In this document: positions 28,602 through 36,266 of the stretch, piece by piece
How the letters are laid out: each line of letters opens with the position of its first letter
Position numbering within the stretch: position 1 is the stretch's first letter
Assembly: GCA_934716995.1 (NCBI GenBank)
Contig: CAKUYO010000007.1
Coordinates: 1-64,000 of the forward strand
DNA from: an uncultured Bacteroidales bacterium
GTDB taxonomy: Bacteria; Bacteroidota; Bacteroidia; Bacteroidales; Paludibacteraceae
Reading direction: 5' to 3'
DNA: 64,000 bases
The notes under the pieces: model-generated
Databases searched by the model: none
Told to the model about the DNA's origin: nothing
The model's input: the letters and a program-made list of their open reading frames with translations, nothing else
Made by a program: the position numbers and the translations under genes

Positions 28602-28895
28602 AACTCCATAAAAAGACTCCGTTAATGATCGTTAATTAGCCATTAATTGAGTGTATCATTTACGGCAACGTGAAGCGTAAGGCGGGTGTGCGTAGCACAC
28701 TGAGCGCCGTAGCGAGACGAAGCCCAGTGGGCTGAGTAGAACTCCTTAAAAACACACGGCAACGAGATTTGTTGATCTGTTGTTGATAGTTGTCGACCAA
28801 AGCATTCGGTTTTGCATAAAATTTATGTCTAATTTATGATAATACGGCGTAGCCGTCCGTTCAAGAAACACATACAAACTAAAAATAAAACACCA
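28602..28895 (+). other. Intergenic segment between susD and the beta-helix gene
   Basis: Carries a cluster of small hairpins at 28686-28736 (GTGTGC/GCACAC; AGCCCA/TGGGCT), a GTTGATAGTTGTCGACC segment like that at 16761-16780, and a family J repeat (28826-28870). No terminator T-tract is seen, so transcription may continue. Confidence 0.45.
28826..28870 (+). repeat. Family J repeat, copy 1
   Basis: TAATTTATGATAATACGGCG then TAGCCGTCCGTTCAA is closely matched at 37359-37400 (TAATTTGTGGTAATACGGTG then TAGCCGTCTGTTCAA). Confidence 0.65.
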
Positions 28896-30458
28896 ATGAA
28901 AAAACTATCCATTCTATCTCTCGTCCTGCTCTTTGCCGGACAGATGTCCGCCACTACGTGGTTCGTACGTCCCGACCTTACCTCCACCGAGGGCGATGGT
29001 CAGTCGTGGGAGGGTGCGCTTTGCCCTGCTGATTTTCAGAAAGTGCTTACCGGCGGTATGGCGGAAGCAGGCGATGTGTTCCACCTTGCAGGCGGAGTAT
29101 ATACCCCCGTCAGCAACACCGACATCTATACCATCAAGACGTCCGTAACGCTCATCGGCGGTTATCCTGCCGGTCTGCAGGGTACTGCCACTCCGTCGCT
29201 TGCCTATCCGTCTGCTACCCCTACCGTTTTCTCGGGCGACAAGAACGCCAACGGCAAACCCGATGACGGCGACTTGCAACACGTGGTTTGGATCGAGTGT
29301 GCCGAACCGGTCGTACTGCAAGGTATCGATATGACCAACTGCTATTTCGAGACCGAGACGGCGTATGGTGCGGGGGCGCTCTATATCCGCAACAGCGCGA
29401 ATGTGGTGGTACGCAACTGCCAAATATACAACAATCTCTCCGACGGCAACGGCGGTGCGGGACTCACTTTCGAGGGCGGTATGCTCCATCTTATCGACTG
29501 CAACCTCCACCACAACACGGCTTTCAGTCGTGGCGGGGCGATGCTGATGCAGACCTACACCTCCGAGGACAAGTCGGTCGTTACGGAGTCCACCTGCGTG
29601 GCAGAGCGTTGCTCGTTCTGCTACAACAGCCTCTCTACCACCAGTGCCGACGGCAAATACGGTGCGGCTGTCCAGATCCGTGCAGGGCATTTCTGGGGTG
29701 TGAACACTACCATCGCCAAGAACGTGGCATACTGCAATGGTGCGGGTATCTCGATGAGCGGTACCGACGATGTACATCTCATCAGTTGCACCCTTGGCGA
29801 CAACACCTGTCTCCGTGTGGGCATCGATACCAACAAGCCCTTTGCCTACGGCACATCCGTGCGTATGTCCCAGCACGACAAACTGTGGTTCGTCAATACT
29901 GTGATGCTTGAGGGCGATCTGGACAAAGGCGACAAAACCAATCCTACCGTTTATACCGAGAAACTCACGGGTATTTCCCTTGATACCCTTTTCACTTCGG
30001 GCGGTTTCAACTACCTCGGTACGTTCAACAACGGCGAGAAGAACAATAAAGACTCTGTTTGGGCGTTCTGCTGGCGTCCCAACGATCTCTATACCGTTCC
30101 TGCGCAGGTGCGCCACTATGCCGACTATTTCGGCACTAACGAGCCTACCACGGACAACGGCGGTTTCGCTTCCACTATTCAGCCCGTAGAGACAATCGAA
30201 GGGGCTACCGTTGCCGACCTCGAAAAATGTGTCAAAGACTGGGGCTGCCCCGTCTCGGTCAATGTGGCTCTGGACGGACGCGGCTACCTGCGCGAGGCGG
30301 TGGCTGTCCGTGGCGCCATGGACCCGAAAGCCAATCCGTACACCGCCCTGCCTGCTGTCCGCTCTGACCGGAAAGCGGTCAAAGTGGTTCGCAACGGGCA
30401 GTTGCTCATTCTCTCCGAGGGTAAATACTATAATCTGTTAGGTACGCCTGTTCAATGA
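28896..30458 (+). CDS. Secreted right-handed beta-helix protein with KVLRNG-type tail
   Basis: The ATG at 28896 begins the signal peptide MKKLSILSLVLLFAGQMSAT; a 20-codon upstream extension is rejected because it runs through an intergenic repeat. The 520-aa protein has WFVRPDLTSTEGDGQSWEGA near the mature start, a pattern of Bacteroidota beta-helix surface proteins. Repeated coil motifs follow (VVRNCQIYNNLSDGNGGAGL, LIDCNLHHNTAFSRGGAMLM, VHLISCTLGDN). The C-terminus KVVRNGQLLILSEGKYYNLL then GTPVQ is the shared tail. Parallel beta-helices include polysaccharide lyases and adhesins; no lyase catalytic triad is obvious, so adhesion, binding or hydrolysis remain open. The stop overlaps the next start (ATGA). 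Confidence 0.72.
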   Translation: MKKLSILSLVLLFAGQMSATTWFVRPDLTSTEGDGQSWEGALCPADFQKVLTGGMAEAGDVFHLAGGVYTPVSNTDIYTIKTSVTLIGGYPAGLQGTATPSLAYPSATPTVFSGDKNANGKPDDGDLQHVVWIECAEPVVLQGIDMTNCYFETETAYGAGALYIRNSANVVVRNCQIYNNLSDGNGGAGLTFEGGMLHLIDCNLHHNTAFSRGGAMLMQTYTSEDKSVVTESTCVAERCSFCYNSLSTTSADGKYGAAVQIRAGHFWGVNTTIAKNVAYCNGAGISMSGTDDVHLISCTLGDNTCLRVGIDTNKPFAYGTSVRMSQHDKLWFVNTVMLEGDLDKGDKTNPTVYTEKLTGISLDTLFTSGGFNYLGTFNNGEKNNKDSVWAFCWRPNDLYTVPAQVRHYADYFGTNEPTTDNGGFASTIQPVETIEGATVADLEKCVKDWGCPVSVNVALDGRGYLREAVAVRGAMDPKANPYTALPAVRSDRKAVKVVRNGQLLILSEGKYYNLLGTPVQ

Positions 30459-31342
30459 AAAGAAGTGTTGTTCTGATTGTGCTCACGGCGTTGGTTCTCG
30501 CAGCCAACGCCGCTACGCACGTGGTAGGCACCTACAATATCCGTATTGCCACCAAGCGTGATGTGGGTGACAAGAACTGGTCGGTGCGCAAACCTTTTGT
30601 GGCACAAACGATAACGGATAACCGGTTGGATATACTGGGTATCAACGAGATAGCCAACCATACGCAGGAAGACGACCTCCGTACGCTCCTGCCCGGCTAT
30701 ACCCTGGTGGCGTACGGGCGTGAGTCCGCCGAAGCCAGTCATGGCGAGCGGGTGGGCGTGCTGTTCCGTACAGCGAAATACACCCTTTTGGACAGCGGGC
30801 ATTTCTTCCTCACCGAGAACCCCGACCGCCCCGGTCTGGCGTGGGACGCTGCCTATAAGCGCGTGGCGGTGTGGGTGTTGTTGCAGGACAAGCGCAGCCG
30901 TGAGGAACTCTTCGTCATGTCCACCCACCTCGACTACAAAGGTACCGAAGCCCGCCGTATGGGGGCGGCACTCTGTATTGAGCGGGCGCAGACCCTTGCG
31001 CAAGGGCGCACCGCCGTCATTATGGGCGACCTGAATGCCGAGCCCTATGAGACCGATGTCCACTCGCTTTTTGCCGCTGCAGGGTTCCAAGATGCACGAC
31101 AAGTCAGCCGCACCAAACCCCGTGGCACATACGGTACGTTCTCCAACTGGCTGCCCGTCTCCACTACCCAGCGTATCGACTTTATCTACGTCCTCAATGC
31201 CACCGTCCGCTCCTACCATGTCGTTGCCGAGGATTACGGTCGTCCCCTCCTTCCCTCCGACCATAGATTGGTGGTAATCAAAATGACTCCCCCAACCCCC
31301 TCAAAGAGGGGCTTGCAGAATGAGAAATTAATGGTCAATTAA
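30455..31342 (+). CDS. Secreted endonuclease/exonuclease/phosphatase (EEP) family phosphoesterase
   Basis: The 295-aa protein has a signal peptide (ending ANAAT) and a complete EEP (DNase I-like) catalytic set: Asn28 (YNIR), Glu65 (INE), His158 (STHLD), Asp192 and Asn194 (GDLN), Asp242 (RIDFIY) and Asp269-His270 (PSDH). EEP enzymes cleave phosphodiesters or phosphomonoesters in DNA, RNA, sphingomyelin, phosphoinositides or related molecules. Export and coupling to SusC/D suggest nutrient scavenging from such a substrate (inference). The ATG overlaps the previous stop. The last about 19 residues (TPPTPSKRGLQNEKLMVN) come from a family A repeat, so the original stop has been replaced. Confidence 0.87.
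   Translation: MKRSVVLIVLTALVLAANAATHVVGTYNIRIATKRDVGDKNWSVRKPFVAQTITDNRLDILGINEIANHTQEDDLRTLLPGYTLVAYGRESAEASHGERVGVLFRTAKYTLLDSGHFFLTENPDRPGLAWDAAYKRVAVWVLLQDKRSREELFVMSTHLDYKGTEARRMGAALCIERAQTLAQGRTAVIMGDLNAEPYETDVHSLFAAAGFQDARQVSRTKPRGTYGTFSNWLPVSTTQRIDFIYVLNATVRSYHVVAEDYGRPLLPSDHRLVVIKMTPPTPSKRGLQNEKLMVN
31285..31324 (+). repeat. Family A repeat at the end of the EEP gene
   Basis: GACTCCCCCAACCCCCTCAA then AGAGGGGCTTGCAGAATGAG, read in frame as the C-terminal tail. Same orientation as the 15048 copy. Confidence 0.78.
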
Positions 31343-31402
31343 TGGCTAATTATATGTTTAATTAACGTCTAATTACACGATAATTAACGTTTCTATACGC
31401 AA

Positions 31403-33529
31403 ATGAAAAAGATATTTTTAGGAATCTTGCTGTTCCTCCTCCCCCTCTCTGAGGGGGTTAGGGGGGAGTCCTATCATTTCGCGGAGTACAACATCCGTCT
31501 CAACTCTACCTCCGACACGGGCGACCGTGCATGGGCGAACCGCAAGCAGTATGTGGCGCAGATCATCACCGACTATGCTTTCGATGTCTGTGCGCTCAAC
31601 GAACTCAAACCCGACCAGAAGAAAGACCTCCTCTCGCTCTTGCCCGACTATAAGATCGAGTCATGGGGGCGCGACTCCCACATCATCGGCGATGTGGGAG
31701 AGGGGGTTGGTGTCCTCTACCGCAAGGACAAGTTCCGTCTCTTGTCCTCGGGGCATTTCTTCCTCGCGCCCGACATCACCAAGTCGGCTGTCGCATGGGA
31801 TGCCAAGTTCCGCCGCCTCGCCGTGTGGGCGCAACTGCAGGACAAGACCACGGGCGACATCTTTTTCTATTGCGCCACCCACCTCGAGCAGGCGGGGCAG
31901 GTTGCCAAGCGCAAAGGGGCGGCGCTGGTGGTTGAGCAGATGCTTGCTGTTGCCGGCGACTATCCCTGTTTCATAGCGGGCGATTTCAACTCGCAGTCCT
32001 CTGTCGATGCCGTCCATCTGCCCTTCAAGGCGTATTTCCAAAGTGCCTACGACATAGCCGAGACCGCTCCCAATGCAGACGGCTCCTACTGCAACTGGCA
32101 GCCCTCTTCCACCCACCGTATCGACCACCTCTATGGTCGCTATTATCGTGCCCTCTCCTATACGATGATCACCGAGGACTACGGTCGTTCCTGTACGCCG
32201 TCCGACCACCTGCCCCTGATGGCAGAGGTGGTCTTTACCCGCCGTCCGCAGACTATCCCCGTCATCACATCGCTCACTGCTGCCATCGCGGCTTCGTCTC
32301 CCGGCGACACTATCGACCTCGGCGGGCAAACTGTCAGCAACGAGAATATCAAGATACCGCATTTCCTGACCATCACCAACGGCACTCTTGACGGCTGTAC
32401 GCTTACCGTCCCCTATGCGCTGCATGTGAGTCATTGCACTTTCACACACTCCGCTACGGCCATCGCTGCCAACGGCTATGCCATGCGTGCTGCCGACTGC
32501 CGTTTTACCGACTGCACTACCGACCTCTCGGGGGCGGCTGTCAGTAGCAACGGACGTCTTGATCTTACCCGCTGTCTATTCTCCAACAACACCGCCGCAC
32601 AGGGTGGGGCGGTTGCCCAAGTGGGAAACTACTGGGGCGCAATGTTGCAAGACTGTGTCTTCTCCGACAACTCCGCCAAGGATGGTTCCGCCCTCTATCT
32701 TACCAAGACTGAGGAGATAAGCATACATCGGTCGGCGTTTGTCCGCAACCACGCTACCGAGACAGGTGCCGTCTCGCTCAACGACCCCACTACCGCTGCG
32801 CACCTGCAGTGCGTCAATTGCACCTTTGCCGAGAATACCTCCCATGCCGCCTCGTCGTTCAAGAACCCGCTTTTCGGTGGTTCGTCTCTGCGTGTCTATG
32901 GCGATACGGCTACCGTCCTCACGCTCATCAACACTACCTGTACCCGTGATACCAACGTCTGTCTCACTACCGCAGGCGCACCCGTATCCAACTATTATGG
33001 TGCGGCGGTCGTCCTCTCGCAGGGCAAACTCAAGACCTACAACAGCCTGATAGTCAATCATTATTCTACTGCAGCGAAGTCCGATCTATACATCTCCGAC
33101 AAAGCCGGGCACCTTGCGGACGTCCATACCGTCTATACAGCGGAGCAACCCGATAATGCCGCCATCGGACCAATCTCCTATCAAGACGACATGCCCTTTG
33201 TGCCGCTCCTCAAAGATACCTATGCGGGTATTCCTCTCGTCTGCCTCCTTGCTGATGACCTCGCCGAGCAGACTTTCGGCGAAGACATCACCGCCGACGG
33301 CGTACTCGATGCTGCCCTTACCACCGACTGCCTCGGCAATCCACGCCCTTCGCCTGCCACTATCGGCTCTGTTGAGTACCAAGCCCCGCAGGCTATCCAC
33401 CCGACATCCACCCGTCAACCACCCGTGTTTGGCAAGTATCTGTACAACCACCAAATCTATATCACCGACGGCACTGCCACCTACAATCTGTTAGGAACTA
33501 TTATACATCGTGCTAATAAGAGTAGGTGA
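31403..33529 (+). CDS. EEP phosphoesterase fused to a right-handed beta-helix domain
   Basis: The 708-aa secreted protein has two parts. Residues about 22-275 repeat the EEP fold of the previous gene, with Asn30 (YNIR), Glu67 (LNE), THLE, GDFN, RIDH and the PSDH catalytic box. Residues about 280-620 form beta-helix coils (GQTVSNENIKIPHFLTITNG, ADCRFTDCTTDLSGAAV, TRCLFSNNTAAQGGAV, LQDCVFSDNSAKDGSALYL). The C-terminus ends with the NHQIYITDGTATYNLLGTII tail. The signal peptide (MKKIFLGILLFLLPLSEGVR) is partly encoded by a family A repeat. EEP plus beta-helix in one chain is an unusual combination; the helix may bind the substrate or the surface. Confidence 0.85.
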   Translation: MKKIFLGILLFLLPLSEGVRGESYHFAEYNIRLNSTSDTGDRAWANRKQYVAQIITDYAFDVCALNELKPDQKKDLLSLLPDYKIESWGRDSHIIGDVGEGVGVLYRKDKFRLLSSGHFFLAPDITKSAVAWDAKFRRLAVWAQLQDKTTGDIFFYCATHLEQAGQVAKRKGAALVVEQMLAVAGDYPCFIAGDFNSQSSVDAVHLPFKAYFQSAYDIAETAPNADGSYCNWQPSSTHRIDHLYGRYYRALSYTMITEDYGRSCTPSDHLPLMAEVVFTRRPQTIPVITSLTAAIAASSPGDTIDLGGQTVSNENIKIPHFLTITNGTLDGCTLTVPYALHVSHCTFTHSATAIAANGYAMRAADCRFTDCTTDLSGAAVSSNGRLDLTRCLFSNNTAAQGGAVAQVGNYWGAMLQDCVFSDNSAKDGSALYLTKTEEISIHRSAFVRNHATETGAVSLNDPTTAAHLQCVNCTFAENTSHAASSFKNPLFGGSSLRVYGDTATVLTLINTTCTRDTNVCLTTAGAPVSNYYGAAVVLSQGKLKTYNSLIVNHYSTAAKSDLYISDKAGHLADVHTVYTAEQPDNAAIGPISYQDDMPFVPLLKDTYAGIPLVCLLADDLAEQTFGEDITADGVLDAALTTDCLGNPRPSPATIGSVEYQAPQAIHPTSTRQPPVFGKYLYNHQIYITDGTATYNLLGTIIHRANKSR
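31435..31471 (-). repeat. Family A repeat in the EEP-beta-helix signal peptide
   Basis: CCTCCTCCCCCTCTCTGAGG then GGGTTAGGGGGGAGTCC, encoding LLPLSEGVRGES in frame. Confidence 0.78.
33396..33424 (+). repeat. CCACCxGACAT-type tandem inside the EEP-beta-helix gene
   Basis: ATCCACCCGACATCCACCCG resembles the intergenic tandems at 1827-1856 and 15217-15249. It encodes the IHPTSTRQPP linker before the C-terminal tail. Confidence 0.55.
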
Positions 33530-33572
33530 TTAGTAGGTGATTCTGCATAGGATAGGCTTAGGATGCGCTTAT
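33527..33572 (+). repeat. GGATAGG-type repeat, family H copy 1
   Basis: TGATTAGTAGGTGATTCTGC then ATAGGATAGGCTTAGGATGC. Recurs at 57608-57673. Confidence 0.65.
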
Positions 33573-33620
33573 GATAGACATCCGTTTTTCACCCCGATAT
33601 AAGCATAGTTGGCATATTTC

Positions 33621-33725
33621 TCCGCCGTAGGCGAATAAGATTTAGGGCAATTGGATGTAAAAACAAAGATTTACTTAGATTTCTTGCCGCTTTGCGGCAA
33701 AGGAGTTTTATATCGAACTCACGTT
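33621..33725 (+). repeat. Family B repeat, copy 2
   Basis: TCCGCCGTAGGCGAATAAGA, the TTCTTGCCGCTTTGCGGCAA hairpin, and the TATCGAACTCACGTTAA end shared with 56068-56085. Confidence 0.78.
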
Positions 33726-33760
33726 AAACAAACAATAAAAACAACTCAATAACTAATCGT

Positions 33761-34486
33761 ATGAAAAAACTTTTTCTTTCTATGGCACTTCTTGCTGCCA
33801 TCTCCGCCACTGCGGAAACCCGTGTCGAAACGTTTGAACCCAAAGAAACGAACAACAACAAGACCTACAACACCGAGGCATACACCTCGGTTTGCCAACA
33901 GGCTTCTTGGACAACCCTCTACGGCGGTGTCTGCAAAAACCAAGGCAATATGGGAGTCGATAATTATGTAGCCGTTGTACGTGCTGCCAAGTCTTCGGAG
34001 ACAGGTTTCGGCTATATCGAAAGCGATTCTATTTCGGGCGGTATCGACAGTCTGGCATTTACATGGAACTCCAACGGCGATGCCGACTGCGACCTCGACA
34101 TCCGTATCTATATCAACGGAGACTCGGTCGGCGGTATTTATCATATTGATGAATATAAGTCGGAGGCTCCTTTCTACACTTATTCTGTAAAGAACATCAG
34201 GCACGAAGGGAATTTCGTCATTCGCTTTGAGAACCGCACACCTTACGAGGGTACAAAGAACAAATTCCGCCTCGTCATCGACGACCTTACTTGGACTACC
34301 TACACCGCTCCCGAACCGGAGAACCCTACTGCCATTGCCGACCTTGCTACTGCACCTGCTTTGGTGAATGTCTATACCCTCGACGGTTGTCTTATCCGCT
34401 GCGCCGTGGCTGCCGACAAAGCAACCGATAATCTTGAAAACGGCATTTACATCATCAATAACCGCAAGGTAGTCATTGCACACTAA
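33761..34486 (+). CDS. Secreted protein with sorting-type C-terminal tail
   Basis: The 241-aa protein has a signal peptide (MKKLFLSMALLAAISATAET). A central beta-sandwich-like region follows (residues about 50-185: NQGNMGVDNYVAVVRAAKSS, SGGIDSLAFTWNSNG, LDIRIYINGDSVGG, NFVIRFENRTPY, KFRLVIDDLTW). This resembles the C-terminal jelly-roll modules found with extracellular nucleases and choice-of-anchor proteins. The last 37 residues (VNVYTLDGCLIRCAV, LENGIYIINNRKVVI) look like the short sorting tail ending NGIYIVNGKKVVV of secreted Bacteroidales proteins. The substrate is unknown. It lies between the EEP genes and the sigma/anti-sigma operon and may belong to the same regulon. Confidence 0.6.
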   Translation: MKKLFLSMALLAAISATAETRVETFEPKETNNNKTYNTEAYTSVCQQASWTTLYGGVCKNQGNMGVDNYVAVVRAAKSSETGFGYIESDSISGGIDSLAFTWNSNGDADCDLDIRIYINGDSVGGIYHIDEYKSEAPFYTYSVKNIRHEGNFVIRFENRTPYEGTKNKFRLVIDDLTWTTYTAPEPENPTAIADLATAPALVNVYTLDGCLIRCAVAADKATDNLENGIYIINNRKVVIAH

Positions 34487-34506
34487 AATAATTCTTTGTA
34501 CCTTTG
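34476..34506 (+). promoter_or_regulatory. Promoter of the ECF sigma/FecR operon
   Basis: TTG at 34476-34478, 20 bases, TACCTTTG at 34499-34506. The -33 element lies in the last codons of the preceding gene, and the leader before the sigma gene is about 260 bases long. Confidence 0.7.
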
Positions 34507-34533
34507 CACCCTGTTATCCCGACAGGGTGCAAA
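34503..34533 (+). promoter_or_regulatory. 12-bp inverted repeat overlapping the -7 element
   Basis: TTTGCACCCTGT (34503-34514) and ACAGGGTGCAAA (34522-34533) are perfect reverse complements around TATCCCG. No T-tract follows. It may be an operator or a terminator for the upstream gene. Confidence 0.6.
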
Positions 34534-34557
34534 GTATCTCTCTTGTGCTGCACAAAT

Positions 34558-34610
34558 GTCCTACGCACACGCTATGCGGTGCGAGAGAAATAAATGAAAT
34601 TAAAGAAAAG
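34558..34610 (+). repeat. Family D repeat, copy 2
   Basis: GTCCTACGCACACGCTATGC then GGTGCGAGAGAAATAAATGA. Paired with an inverted copy 35 bases downstream. Confidence 0.75.
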
Positions 34611-34644
34611 AAACTATATTTTGCATACACTTAATACATCAAAT

Positions 34645-34694
34645 TCCTTTATTTCTTTAATTTCTCTCGCGCCGCTGCGCAGGCGCGTAGGACA
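34645..34694 (-). repeat. Family D repeat, copy 3 (inverted)
   Basis: TTCCTTTATTTCTTTAATTT then CTCTCGC...GCGTAGGAC. With copy 2 it makes a head-to-head inverted repeat in the sigma-factor leader. Confidence 0.75.
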
Positions 34695-34701
34695 TCTCTA
34701 T

Positions 34702-34771
34702 ACCCGATAATGCCTTTTAATGGAACTTTAACGGGCATTAATGGAGCAAAAAGAGAATTATACGGAGAATA
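34702..34771 (+). repeat. Family G leader repeat, copy 1
   Basis: ACCCGATAATGCCTTTTAAT, then TTTAACGGGCATTAATGGAG, then AAAAAG immediately before the sigma gene. Nearly the same sequence lies before the GH16 gene at 54944. Confidence 0.65.
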
Positions 34772-35305
34772 ATGACCGAAGAACAGTTGCTTACACGGCT
34801 CCGCGCAGGCGACAGACAGGCGTTCGAACTCATCTATCGTGAGTACGCACCGCGCCTCAACGCCTACTGCCTCAATATCACCAAGTCCGCCGAAGATGCG
34901 CAGGATCTGGTGCAGGAGGCGTTTGCTGTCCTCTGGGAGAAACGCGATACGGTTCGCACGGGGATAGCCTCTTTCCTCTTTGCGGTCGTCAAAAACCAAC
35001 TCATTACCATCTTCCGCCGCCGTATCCACGAGCCGCAGTACGAAGACTATGTCGAGTATGTCAACGATATACGGCTCTCTACGTTCCGCGAACCGATGCT
35101 CTACGATGAGTACCGTCATACCGTCTCCGGGATTATCCGCTCGCTTCCCGAGCAGCAACGCACCGTCTTTGTGCTGCATCGCTTGCAAGGCTTGTCCCAC
35201 AAGCAGATAGCCGCCCAACTGCATCTCAGTGAGCAGACCACCCGCAACCTCCTCTCTTTGTCCCTTAAAGAGATTCGTCAACAACTACAAAACCGCATAC
35301 AATAG
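34772..35305 (+). CDS. ECF-type RNA polymerase sigma factor
   Basis: The 177-aa protein shows sigma-70 region 2 (residues about 15-80: FELIYREYAPRLNAYCLNIT, AQDLVQEAFAVLWEKRD) and region 4 (about 118-170: LPEQQRTVFVLHRLQGLSHK, then QIAAQLHLSEQTTRNLL), with no region 1 or 3, as in ECF factors of Bacteroidota. It overlaps the downstream anti-sigma gene by one base (TAGTG). With the STN-type SusC at 23247 it would form a cell-surface signalling system: ligand binding to SusC releases the anti-sigma factor and turns on the transport locus. The pairing is inferred from proximity. Confidence 0.93.
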   Translation: MTEEQLLTRLRAGDRQAFELIYREYAPRLNAYCLNITKSAEDAQDLVQEAFAVLWEKRDTVRTGIASFLFAVVKNQLITIFRRRIHEPQYEDYVEYVNDIRLSTFREPMLYDEYRHTVSGIIRSLPEQQRTVFVLHRLQGLSHKQIAAQLHLSEQTTRNLLSLSLKEIRQQLQNRIQ

Positions 35306-36198
35306 TGAATTTGTTCAAGAAGTATTTTACCGACAGGCTTACGCCCGATGACCTCCGCGACCTGCGCCGCGAGACGGATACTATGACCGACGACCAACTT
35401 GCAGAAGAGATGCGCCGCCTTTGGATGCAGTCGGCTCCCGTGCCGGTAGCCGCACCGCACCGCCGCCGTTATATCGTCTCTGCCGTTGCCGCCTCAGTGG
35501 CAGTCGTTCTCTGTCTCGCCGCGGGGCTGCTCTTTTTTGCCAAGCACGACGCACAGGGTATGCTCTGTGTGCAGACTGCTGCCGACGAGATGTGTACGCT
35601 CTCTCTGCCCGACGGCTCGCGGGTGGTGCTCAACGGCAACAGCACGCTCTCGTATTCGCCTGCCGATTTTACAACGTCTTCACGTGCGTTGCAGTTGGAC
35701 GGCGAAGCCTATTTCGATGTGCAGACCGATCCCAAAGCCCCCTTCGTCATCACCACCCCCTCTGTCAGCGTGCAGATCCTCGGTACGGCGTTCAATCTCT
35801 GTTCCCGCACGGATGCCGCTGCCGATATGCTCTTTCTCGAGCGGGGTAAAGTGTCGTTCCGTGTCTCCGATACGGGTGCCGACTATATCGTTACACCCAA
35901 GCAGAAGATTACCCACAACCGCACTACGGGTGAGGTCTCTTTGCGCCATTCGGATATGCCCGACTGCGCACCATGGCGCAAAGGACTGATGGCTTTCGAC
36001 GCAACGCCCTTGCGTGATGTGATGGCGGAGTTGGCTGACCGATATGGCGTGCATATCTCTTACACCTCTATCTCCGACGAACCCTTCACGGGTACGCTCC
36101 CCGCCAACGACATCAACGAAGCACTCCGTATCCTTTCCCTCTGCTACAACATAGAAATCACCTCCACCCCCGATACCCTCATACTATCCAGTAAATAA
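35305..36198 (+). CDS. FecR-family anti-sigma factor
   Basis: The 297-aa inner-membrane protein starts with GTG overlapping the sigma stop. The N-terminal cytosolic part (1-55) is followed by one transmembrane helix (about 56-78, IVSAVAASVAVVLCLAAGLL), a FecR domain (about 90-190, SLPDGSRVVLNGNSTLSY, LDGEAYFDV, ILGTAFNL, LERGKVSF) and a C-terminal DUF4974-like domain (about 222-295, MAFDATPLRDVMAELADRYG and FTGTLPANDINEALRIL). The last domain resembles STN folds. It holds the ECF sigma factor until signalled by the STN domain of a TonB-dependent transporter, probably the SusC at 23247. Confidence 0.93.
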   Translation: MNLFKKYFTDRLTPDDLRDLRRETDTMTDDQLAEEMRRLWMQSAPVPVAAPHRRRYIVSAVAASVAVVLCLAAGLLFFAKHDAQGMLCVQTAADEMCTLSLPDGSRVVLNGNSTLSYSPADFTTSSRALQLDGEAYFDVQTDPKAPFVITTPSVSVQILGTAFNLCSRTDAAADMLFLERGKVSFRVSDTGADYIVTPKQKITHNRTTGEVSLRHSDMPDCAPWRKGLMAFDATPLRDVMAELADRYGVHISYTSISDEPFTGTLPANDINEALRILSLCYNIEITSTPDTLILSSK

Positions 36199-36266
36199 AC
36201 TTATCAACTTCTTAAACGAATTAAACTACGCATAAACTCATAAACTTCTAAACCCATAAACTAAAT

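Noticed and set aside
34772..36198. Assigning the ECF sigma/FecR pair to the alpha-glucan locus at 87-13636 or the beta-glucan locus at 45210
   Set aside because: The SusC proteins of both those loci lack an STN domain; only the 23247 SusC has one.
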